The notes below the pieces were generated by a model. The model had not been told where the DNA came from. It was given only the letters and a program-made list of their open reading frames with translations, and ran no database searches. Below are positions 1 through 5,688 of a stretch of 12,877 nt of DNA, piece after piece. Source of the DNA: CAYSLC01 sp964431545 (GTDB lineage Bacteria; Desulfobacterota; Desulfobacteria; Desulfobacterales; JAABSP01); NCBI GenBank assembly GCA_964431545.1, contig CAYSLC010000159.1, positions 1 through 12,877 of the forward strand, in the 5' to 3' direction. The first letter of the stretch is position 1. Each line of letters starts with the position of its first letter. Position numbers and translations under genes: made by a program.

Positions 1-218
1 TCTTCCAAATGATCGCCGCCGTGCTTGTCCCGAACGAGGGCCTCCACCTCCTCCCGGACCAGTTTGAAGTACGGATTCCCGTGCATATTGTTCACTCTAT
101 ACTGAAGTTTTTCCGCTCTGATGGCCTCAACGATCTCGTCCTGGGTCAACCCGAACTCCACCCGGGCCGACTTATCGCTCATCGTAGCGCCCTTTTTTCC
201 CCAGATTGAATCGGACAT
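1..218 (-). CDS. Small putative HTH-like protein, 3' end cut off by window edge
   Basis: An open frame starts with ATG at 218 and runs off the left edge, giving 72 residues without a stop. A purine-rich Shine-Dalgarno stretch (GGAAGGAGG) lies immediately upstream; a second in-frame ATG at 182 is possible but has a poorer site. The visible sequence includes LTQDEIVEAIRAEKL and then YFKLVREEVEALV, alternating helices and a short strand as in MerR/excisionase-like or winged-helix small proteins. That fold is an inference. I recall similar short proteins in deltaproteobacteria that continue into a charged coiled coil, but the C-terminus is not visible here. It is oriented like the next gene, the calcium-binding-type protein, and is separated from it by 120 nt. 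Function unknown. Confidence 0.55.
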   Translation of the reverse strand, partial: MSDSIWGKKGATMSDKSARVEFGLTQDEIVEAIRAEKLQYRVNNMHGNPYFKLVREEVEALVRDKHGGDHLE

Positions 219-338
219 CTCCCTCCTTCCGGTTCCGCGGCGCCCCATGACTCGGGACGGCCGCGTTTATGATCCACCGTTTTTCCAGCCGCCCCTCGAA
301 CATCAACTTCGAAAAGTCTGCGATCATACCCATGGTCA

Positions 339-1007
339 TTATCGATTGCAGAACCAGGTACCGTAATCGCTGATATACCGGGCGTTGTCCGACGTTTCAT
401 CGACGGCTTCGAGATCGACCAGGGGGAAACTGTACCGCTTCCGCCCCACCCTGCACGAGACGATAACGCCGTAGAGATCATCGGAAAGTTCGATTCCGAT
501 GACTTTCACCTGATCACCCTGCCGAAGAGGTCCCCTTTCCTGATATTCGCTGATGACGCAGTCAATGGGAAATTGCAGGTTCTCCCTCAAGTGTTTTTCC
601 CAGGCATCTTCGGTACCCAGCGGATCATCGCTCTTTGCCGAGTCGACAACCGATTGGATTCTTAGGCCCTCTTCCCCCATTCCGAACCATTTGAAACGGC
701 CTTGCAGTTCGTCTTTGACGTTTTCCGTCTCTTCCTCGGTGTCCCGCGGCTCGACGACATCCACGTCGGATGGCGCCAGGTACATCGAGGCCCAGTCCAT
801 GCCTTCTTCCTCGCTCTTTTCGATGTACCGCTCCGGCATCTCCCTCAGCGTGACGCTGTCCCAGGAGATCCCGATGATCGTCTCCCCCGCGTCGTCGTCG
901 ATGTGACGGATCCTTCCCTGCCATCCGCCCAGATCGAACTCCGGATCATCCGGACAGAGCACCCCCATCTTGACCTTCACGCTTTGGCCTTCGGTGAACT
1001 TCATCAT
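339..1007 (-). CDS. CcbP-type calcium-binding-domain protein with N-terminal SH3-like domain
   Basis: A 222-residue cytoplasmic protein with no signal peptide or membrane segment. Residues about 150-222 (FPIDCVISEYQ, then GDQVKVIGIE, DLYGVIVSCRVGRKRYSFPL, ending in an aromatic WFCNR tail) match what I know of the calcium-binding domain named after cyanobacterial CcbP. Residues about 1-85 look like a separate SH3-like beta barrel (GQSVKVKMGV, GGWQGRIRHID, ISWDS), followed by an acidic linker near residues 80-100 (DVDVVEPRDTEEET). Both halves are rich in Asp and Glu. The start is set by GGAGG five bases before the first of two adjacent ATGs; either could serve. Cyanobacterial CcbP is only the C-terminal half, so this is a longer two-domain version. 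Calcium buffering is inferred from the family; the N-terminal domain may bind a partner or substrate. Confidence 0.75.
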   Translation of the reverse strand: MMKFTEGQSVKVKMGVLCPDDPEFDLGGWQGRIRHIDDDAGETIIGISWDSVTLREMPERYIEKSEEEGMDWASMYLAPSDVDVVEPRDTEEETENVKDELQGRFKWFGMGEEGLRIQSVVDSAKSDDPLGTEDAWEKHLRENLQFPIDCVISEYQERGPLRQGDQVKVIGIELSDDLYGVIVSCRVGRKRYSFPLVDLEAVDETSDNARYISDYGTWFCNR

Positions 1008-1131
1008 TCTATCCTCCGACCGTTTTTCGCACCCGATTTTGGTATGATTCCCGCAGACAAAGCCCGCCTCGGTGCAATGTACCCAAGACCGACGGATTTG
1101 GCAAACAAACTTTTCCCCGACGGATCGGTCG

Positions 1132-1152
1132 TCCGTCCGCCCTCCGGACGGA
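1132..1152. repeat. 8-bp inverted repeat between methyltransferase end and CcbP-type gene
   Basis: TCCGTCCG at 1132-1139 pairs with CGGACGGA at 1145-1152 around a 5-nt loop. It lies 75 nt beyond the stop of the methyltransferase-like gene and upstream of the CcbP-type gene on the minus strand. No T run follows on either strand, so it is not a canonical intrinsic terminator. The rest of 1008-1226 shows no gene. Confidence 0.4.
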
Positions 1153-1226
1153 AGCTCTATGTCCCGGCCCCGCCTAAGGTTCCCGCGGCCGCCACATCGG
1201 AATCCGTCAACCTCCGCCTCCGTTCA

Positions 1227-1468
1227 TCAACTCCCGGTCCGATAGAACCCCTTCCGCCTTCCGCCCAGGAAATAATACGCGGATGCGGCGTCCAGGGCTT
1301 CCTTCCGGTCGATCAGGAGATAATCGAAGTACTTGAAAAAGAAGGCGGTGAGCCGAGCGAAGACTTTGGCGGCGTTGCGGGCGGCTTTGCTCCGGACGAA
1401 GGAGAGGAGGAAGTACTGGTAGGACCAGGCGAGGGCCGAGCCGGGGCCGGCCACCGACCCGGCGTCGA
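1227..1468 (-). CDS. C-terminal end of a SAM-methyltransferase-like protein, 5' part lost in N gap
   Basis: About 79 codons are readable from the gap edge to TGA at 1227-1229. The ending KYFDYLLIDR, then EALDAASAYYFLG, resembles the C-terminus of a group of class I SAM-dependent methyltransferases (typically a ...LDYFLIDRPGALDAASGFYFLG... pattern), preceded by an amphipathic helical stretch (FVRSKAARNAAKVFARLTAFFF). The SAM-binding Rossmann fold would be upstream, inside the assembly gap, so it cannot be verified. Translation through the N run is meaningless and the true start is unknown. It is not demonstrably part of the catabolic operon, because a strong hairpin and the gap lie between them. 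Family assignment comes from the tail pattern only. Confidence 0.5.
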
Positions 1469-1568
1469 NNNNNNNNNNNNNNNNNNNNNNNNNNNNNNNN
1501 NNNNNNNNNNNNNNNNNNNNNNNNNNNNNNNNNNNNNNNNNNNNNNNNNNNNNNNNNNNNNNNNNNNN
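1469..1568. other. Assembly gap (100 N)
   Basis: Exactly 100 consecutive N, the conventional placeholder for a scaffold gap of unknown length. The linkage and distance between the methyltransferase-like fragment and the catabolic cluster are therefore not established by sequence. Confidence 0.98.
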
Positions 1569-1600
1569 GCGGCCCGGACGCCATCGGGCGCCGGGCCGCG
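1569..1600 (-). terminator. Strong GC hairpin after acetoacetyl-CoA synthetase gene, possible terminator
   Basis: GCGGCCCGG (1569-1577) pairs with CCGGGCCGC (1591-1599); inside it CGCC/GGCG (1579-1582/1587-1590) closes a 4-nt ATCG loop, giving 13 bp with one bulged A at 1578. It begins about 30 nt after the stop at 1630 of the last gene of the minus-strand cluster, where a terminator is expected. Any T tract would fall inside the N gap, so intrinsic termination is inferred. Confidence 0.5.
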
Positions 1601-1629
1601 CCAACTTTACGCGCCGTTGCGGATGGGGC

Positions 1630-3585
1630 TCAATCCTCCTTGAGTTCCGGAATGTTGGCGTAGAAGTCGAGCACCTGGGGGTTGCGGAGGGCGTCCTTGT
1701 TGAGGATCTTCTTGCCGTCGATCGCCTTTTTCACCGCCAGCTCCACCTTCTTCATGTTGAGGGTGTAGGGGACGTCGGGCACCTGGAGGATCTTGGCCGG
1801 GACGTGGCGGGGAGAGGCGTTGGAGCGGATGGTCGACCGGATCGAGTTTTTCAGCTCCTCGGTGAGGTCGCTTCCCTCCTTCATCTTGACGAAGAGGACC
1901 ACCCGGACGTCGTTTTTCCACGGCTGGCCGATGACCAGGCTGTCCTCGATCTCGTCGATCTGCTCCACCTGGCGGTAGATCTCGGCGGTGCCGATGCGGA
2001 CCCCGCCCGGATTGAGGGTGGCGTCGGACCGGCCGTAGATGACCACGCCCCCCCGGTCGTTGATCAGGATGTAGTCGCCGTGGCGCCAGACCCCCGGATA
2101 GACATTGAAATAGGCGTCGTGGTACTTTTGACCGTCCGGATCATCCCAGAAGTAGATGGGCATGGAGGGGAAGGGGGCCGTGCAGACCAGCTCCCCCTGC
2201 TCGTTGATCACCGGCTGTCCGTCCTGGTTGAAGGCGTGGACGTCCATGGCCAGCCCCCGGCACTGGAGTTCCCCGGCATGGACGGGCCCCATGGGATTGC
2301 CCAGGGCGAAGCAGCCGTTGAGGTCGGTGCCGCCGGAGATGGAGGCGAGCTGGAGGTCCTCCTTGATGTCCCGGTAGACGAACTCGAACCCCTCGATGGA
2401 AAGCGGGGAGCCGGTGGAGAGGACGGCCCGGAGCTTCGACAGGTCGTAATCGTTGCCCGGCTTCACCCCGGACGCCTCCAGGGCCGCCAGGTACCCGGCG
2501 CTGGTGCCGAAGACGGTGATCCCCGCCTCCTCGGCCAGCTCCCAGAGGGCCCCGGGATGGGGGTGGAAGGGGTTGCCGTCGAAGAGGACCAACGAGGCCC
2601 CGGTTCCCAGGGAGGAGGTGAGCCAGTTCCACATCATCCACCCGCAGGTGGTGAAGTAGAAGATCACGTCCTCCCGGGAAAGATCATTGTGGAGCAGCAG
2701 CTCCTTGAGATGGTGGATCAGGATGCCGCCGGCGCTCTGGACCATGCACTTGGGCAGCCCCGTGGTCCCCGAGGAGTACATGATATAGAGAGGATGATCG
2801 AAGGGGAGCCGTGCGAATTCGATCTCCGGCGCCGGCCCCGAGGCCTTGAAGTCGTCGTAGAGGACCGCGTTGGGGACCCCGCTCACGTCCGGCTTCCTCT
2901 CGGTGTAGGGGACCACCACCACCTTCTCCACCGTTCCGATCTCCTCCAGAATCCGGGTGATCCGCTCCAGGGAGTCGATCCGCTTGCCCTTGAAGGAGTA
3001 TCCGTTGGCGGTGAAGAGGACCCGAGGGCGGATCTGGCCGAACCGGTCGAGGACCCCCTTGATGCCGAAATCGGGGGAGCAGGAGGACCAGACGGCCCCC
3101 ATGCTGGTGGCCGCCAGCATGGCCACGATGGTCTCCGGCATGTTGGGCATGAACCCCACCACCCGGTCGCCGGGGGCGATCCCCAGGTCCCGGAGCGACG
3201 CGGCCACCCGGGCCACCTCCTCGTAGAGTTCGGCGTAGGCGAGGGTCCGGACGTCCATCCCCTCCCCCTTGAAGATCAGGGCGGGACGGTCGTCCCGGTA
3301 CCGGAGCAGGTTCTCGGCGAAATTGAGGCGGGCCCCCGGAAACCATTGGGCCCCGGGCATCTTGCTCGGATCGTCGATCACCCGTTCATACGGGCTTTCG
3401 GCGATGATCCCGGCCCAGTCCCACATCTCGGCCCAGAACTCGGGGAGGTGGTCCACGGACCACTGGTGGAGGCCGTTGTACTCGGAAAAATTCTCTTTGT
3501 ATCGTTCATTGATCCGGGTCATGAACCGGAACATGTTGGTCCGCCGGACCTGTTCCTCCGACGGCCGCCAAAGCTGTGTCGCCAT
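1630..3585 (-). CDS. aacS: Acetoacetyl-CoA synthetase (acetoacetate-CoA ligase)
   Basis: 651 residues, the usual length for this family. It activates acetoacetate to acetoacetyl-CoA using ATP and CoA through an acyl-adenylate, in the cytoplasm. An acetyl-CoA-synthetase-type N-terminal cap is visible (about 1-100), then the adenylate-forming core with the P-loop motif YSSGTTGLPK at 270-279, TTCGWMMWNW at 312-321, SGGTDLNG at 417-424 and YGRSDATLNPGGVRIG at 517-532. In the small C-terminal domain, PYTLNMKKVELAVKK (about 606-620) aligns with the catalytic-lysine loop, making K612 the likely adenylation lysine; Met precedes it where Gly is usual. ATG at 3585 follows AGGAGG by 6 nt. It is the last gene of the cluster, 82 nt after the XRE-cupin regulator, and would recycle the acetoacetate released by HMG-CoA cleavage. 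An acetyl- or propionyl-CoA synthetase is less likely given the length and the WNW and DATLNPGG motifs. Confidence 0.93.
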   Translation of the reverse strand: MATQLWRPSEEQVRRTNMFRFMTRINERYKENFSEYNGLHQWSVDHLPEFWAEMWDWAGIIAESPYERVIDDPSKMPGAQWFPGARLNFAENLLRYRDDRPALIFKGEGMDVRTLAYAELYEEVARVAASLRDLGIAPGDRVVGFMPNMPETIVAMLAATSMGAVWSSCSPDFGIKGVLDRFGQIRPRVLFTANGYSFKGKRIDSLERITRILEEIGTVEKVVVVPYTERKPDVSGVPNAVLYDDFKASGPAPEIEFARLPFDHPLYIMYSSGTTGLPKCMVQSAGGILIHHLKELLLHNDLSREDVIFYFTTCGWMMWNWLTSSLGTGASLVLFDGNPFHPHPGALWELAEEAGITVFGTSAGYLAALEASGVKPGNDYDLSKLRAVLSTGSPLSIEGFEFVYRDIKEDLQLASISGGTDLNGCFALGNPMGPVHAGELQCRGLAMDVHAFNQDGQPVINEQGELVCTAPFPSMPIYFWDDPDGQKYHDAYFNVYPGVWRHGDYILINDRGGVVIYGRSDATLNPGGVRIGTAEIYRQVEQIDEIEDSLVIGQPWKNDVRVVLFVKMKEGSDLTEELKNSIRSTIRSNASPRHVPAKILQVPDVPYTLNMKKVELAVKKAIDGKKILNKDALRNPQVLDFYANIPELKED

Positions 3586-3607
3586 GATCGTCCTCCTGAA
3601 CGTGTTT

Positions 3608-3625
3608 CCGTTGATGCATCGACGG
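3608..3625. promoter_or_regulatory. Palindrome upstream of acetoacetyl-CoA synthetase gene, candidate operator
   Basis: CCGTTGATGCATCGACGG is an 18-nt near-perfect palindrome (8 of 9 pairs, perfect GATGCATC core) centred about 30 nt before the start at 3585. It lies in the 82-nt spacer after the XRE-cupin gene. It could be an operator for that regulator, but no second copy was found in the window and no clear -10/-35 pair is visible in the spacer. Confidence 0.35.
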
Positions 3626-3667
3626 CCTCCCGGCGTCTCCGGTTTCGGGACCGCCGGATCCGCTCCG

Positions 3668-4306
3668 TCATCCCCCGTGGATCACCGCCAGGATGGTGGC
3701 GCTCCCCTCCCGGGCGGCGATCAGATGGGGGGTGCTCGACAGGTAATACGCGCTGTCCCCCGGCTCCAGTTCGAACCGCTCATCGCCCACCTTCAGGACC
3801 GCCACCCCCTCGATGACGAAGATGAACTCCTCTCCGCCGTGCTGGGAGGTCTCCTCGTCCGGGTTCTCCTCCAGCTGGACGATCAGGGCCTCCATGTGGC
3901 GGCCCTGGACCTCGGGGGCCAGGCTCTTGTAGGTGTAGAGGTTCCGCTGCCCCTTCTTGCCGGTGGACCGGGAGACGGGCTTGCGCTCCGCCTTCCGGGT
4001 GATGGCGTACGGCTTGTCCCCGGGCCCCGAGACCAGCCGGCTGAAGGCCCCGTCCAGGGCCTTGGAGAGCTTCATGATGGTGCCCAGCTGGGGCTGGACC
4101 TCGTTGTTTTCGATGCGGGAGAGGTGGCCGACATCGAAGCCGGTGGCCTCGGCCACCGCCTCCAGGGTCAGCCCCTTCTCCTCCCGCAGGGACCGGATCC
4201 GCCTGCCGATCTCCGGGATCCCCTTGCGCTCGGCCCCCGCGATGTCGCCGGTGAGGTCCTCGAAGTAGTCGACGTTGATGTGCGGCGTCTGTTCCTTGCT
4301 CTGCAT
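3668..4306 (-). CDS. XRE-family regulator with C-terminal cupin domain
   Basis: 212 residues. A lambda-repressor-type HTH occupies about residues 33-88 (IGRRIRSLREEKGLTLEAVA, then GFDVGHLSRIENNEVQP), followed by a basic linker (about 100-122) and a small cupin barrel at about 140-209 with HGGEEFIFVIEG, LEPGDSAYYLSSTPH and a terminal beta strand. H156, E160 and H194 are candidate metal or ligand contacts. This HTH plus cupin layout is that of PuuR/SutR-type regulators, where the cupin senses a small metabolite. The start follows AAGGAG by about 7 nt. It sits within the catabolic cluster between the lyase-like gene and acetoacetyl-CoA synthetase, so an effector such as acetoacetate or another pathway acid is plausible but inferred. 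It probably controls the synthetase gene and itself. The upstream spacer holds the heptamer repeat. Confidence 0.88.
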   Translation of the reverse strand: MQSKEQTPHINVDYFEDLTGDIAGAERKGIPEIGRRIRSLREEKGLTLEAVAEATGFDVGHLSRIENNEVQPQLGTIMKLSKALDGAFSRLVSGPGDKPYAITRKAERKPVSRSTGKKGQRNLYTYKSLAPEVQGRHMEALIVQLEENPDEETSQHGGEEFIFVIEGVAVLKVGDERFELEPGDSAYYLSSTPHLIAAREGSATILAVIHGG

Positions 4307-4326
4307 GGGATTCTCCTTTTCAGGCG

Positions 4327-4459
4327 GTGGTTCGTGGATAGTGGCTGGTGTTCAGTGAATAGTGATCAGTGACTGGTGACTGGTGATCAGTGGCTGGCGA
4401 TATTGCCGCCGATCCCCCGTGATCCCCAAGCCACGATCCACAATCCACGAACCACGAGC
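4327..4459. repeat. Inverted pair of degenerate heptamer arrays (STRR-like)
   Basis: On the plus strand ten consecutive 7-nt units, each beginning GTG (for example GTGGTTC, GTGGATA, GTGATCA, GTGACTG), fill 4327-4396. After a 21-nt centre, units with the complementary pattern (CACGATC, CACAATC, CACGAAC, CACGAGC at 4432-4459) follow, with weaker in-phase units from 4418. The ends form a perfect 13-nt inverted repeat, GTGGTTCGTGGAT at 4327-4339 with its complement at 4443-4455. The whole element fills the 157-nt spacer between the lyase-like gene and the XRE regulator and could extrude as a long imperfect hairpin. It resembles in style the heptanucleotide STRR repeats of cyanobacteria. Confidence 0.8.
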
Positions 4460-4463
4460 AAAA

Positions 4464-5630
4464 TTACGGCCGATATTCTTCCGGCAGCACCGCCTCGCCC
4501 GCCCATTCCCTGGGGAGCTTCTGGTCCGCGGGCTCGCCGAGCTTCTCCTTGAGCTTCTTCAAGCCCGGCCGGCCGAACTTGGGATGCCCCTCCTTGAGGG
4601 TCCGGCCGTTGATGGCCGCCTCCGAGCGCAGGCGCCGGCCGATGGTCCGCTCCATCTGGCGGCCGAGCCAGAGGACCCGGTCCACGTTCCAGCCGTGCTC
4701 GATGCCCATCTCGTCCACCTGGACCAGGAGGTCCTCCAGGCAGGTGAGGCCCACGTACCGGGGGTCCTCGTAGTAGTATTCGCCGGTCCCCTTCACCGGG
4801 GAGTCGTCCAGGAAGTTGGCCGGCTGCCCGCCCAGGCCCCCCAGGGTCGCCTCGAAGTGGGTGATCCCCGCCTGGAGGGTCGCCAGCACCGACGCCGACG
4901 CCACCCGTTTGGTCTCGTGGAAGTGGGCGATGTGCAGATCGGTGTTCGGGATCTGGTCGAGGATCATGGAGAAGTACCGGTAGACGTCCGGGGCAGAGGC
5001 GGAGCCGTCGTGGTCGGCGTGCTCCACGTCGTGGGCCCCGATGGAGAGCCACCTCTTGGTGAACTCCACGGCGTCCTTGAGGTCGGTGGCGCCGCCGATG
5101 GGGCTCCCCCAGATGGTGGAGACGGTGCCGCACATCTGGATGCCGGCGTCGGTGCACTTCTTGATGCACCGCTCCGCCTCCTTCCAGTATTCGGGCAGGG
5201 TGGTGCCGGAGTTGGCGAAGTGGTGCTCCTCCTCGGTGGAGACCATCATCAGGACCCGGTCGGGGCCGATCCCCTGGTCCTTGAGCCGGATGGCCCGGTC
5301 CACCGCCGACTCCCGGATGGTGATGCAGGTAAGGGTGATGTCGTCATAGTCGACCCCCTTTTTGGCGCACCGGCTCTTGAACCGGTCGCTGCGCAGGTGG
5401 GTCAACAGCTCCTCGGCGTCCTCGAACTGGGGCATCAGAAACGGGTTGCCGAGATTGGTCACCTCGATGTCCCGGCATCCGGCGAAGATCAGCTCGTCCA
5501 GGTAGAACTTCTTGGCCCGGGTGGAGATGAACTTCTCCTCGTGCTGGAACCCGTCCCGGACGGTGATGTCGCCGATGGTGACCTTCTTGGGCATCCGTGG
5601 AAACATTTTCCAGTAATCATATTCGGTCAT
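4464..5630 (-). CDS. HMG-CoA lyase-like DRE-TIM metalloenzyme (atypical)
   Basis: 388 residues from ATG at 5630. An upstream in-frame ATG at 5708 would overlap the carboxyltransferase gene by 20 nt and lacks support, whereas 5630 has AAAGGAG about 10 nt upstream. The TIM-barrel signature TIGDITVRDGFQHEE gives catalytic R25 and metal-binding D26; HFHET supplies H236 and H238 as metal ligands. The order of elements matches HMG-CoA lyase, which splits HMG-CoA into acetyl-CoA and acetoacetate, and the cluster context fits that reaction. Oddities: the family signature GLGGCP reads GLGGQP here (Q269 replaces the catalytic Cys), HxHD is HxHE, the following Gly-Asn segment is not recognisable, and a helical tail from about residue 310 makes the protein some 70-90 residues longer than typical bacterial lyases. 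It is probably a divergent lyase or an enzyme for a related substrate such as a citramalate-type compound. Confidence 0.75.
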   Translation of the reverse strand: MTEYDYWKMFPRMPKKVTIGDITVRDGFQHEEKFISTRAKKFYLDELIFAGCRDIEVTNLGNPFLMPQFEDAEELLTHLRSDRFKSRCAKKGVDYDDITLTCITIRESAVDRAIRLKDQGIGPDRVLMMVSTEEEHHFANSGTTLPEYWKEAERCIKKCTDAGIQMCGTVSTIWGSPIGGATDLKDAVEFTKRWLSIGAHDVEHADHDGSASAPDVYRYFSMILDQIPNTDLHIAHFHETKRVASASVLATLQAGITHFEATLGGLGGQPANFLDDSPVKGTGEYYYEDPRYVGLTCLEDLLVQVDEMGIEHGWNVDRVLWLGRQMERTIGRRLRSEAAINGRTLKEGHPKFGRPGLKKLKEKLGEPADQKLPREWAGEAVLPEEYRP

Positions 5631-5642
5631 GGATCTCACGCT

Positions 5643-5662
5643 CCTTTCGGTCCGCGGAAAGG
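5643..5662 (-). promoter_or_regulatory. Hairpin covering the ribosome binding site of the lyase-like gene
   Basis: CCTTTC and GAAAGG (6 bp, 8-nt loop) lie in the leader; on the minus-strand transcript the second arm contains most of the Shine-Dalgarno AAAGGAG of the lyase-like gene starting at 5630. Folding would hide the site. A TATGAT box farther upstream in the same spacer lacks a well-spaced -35. Confidence 0.3.
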
Positions 5663-5688
5663 CGGTATAGAGTGTATCATAAAACCGG

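Noticed and set aside
1118..1134. Third TetR operator near 1118-1134
   Set aside because: It shares CGGTCG but does not form the palindrome with the spacing seen at 9312-9327 and 10061-10082.
702..1643. Long plus-strand open frame spanning the N gap
   Set aside because: It opposes the CcbP-type and methyltransferase-like genes, contains undefined residues across the gap, and has the Pro/Gly/Arg-rich composition of a shadow frame in high-GC DNA.
1804..3816. 670-codon plus-strand open frame opposite acetoacetyl-CoA synthetase
   Set aside because: It lacks family motifs and has the repetitive Gly/Pro/Asp/Val composition typical of the antisense of a high-GC gene; the minus-strand frame has all synthetase motifs.
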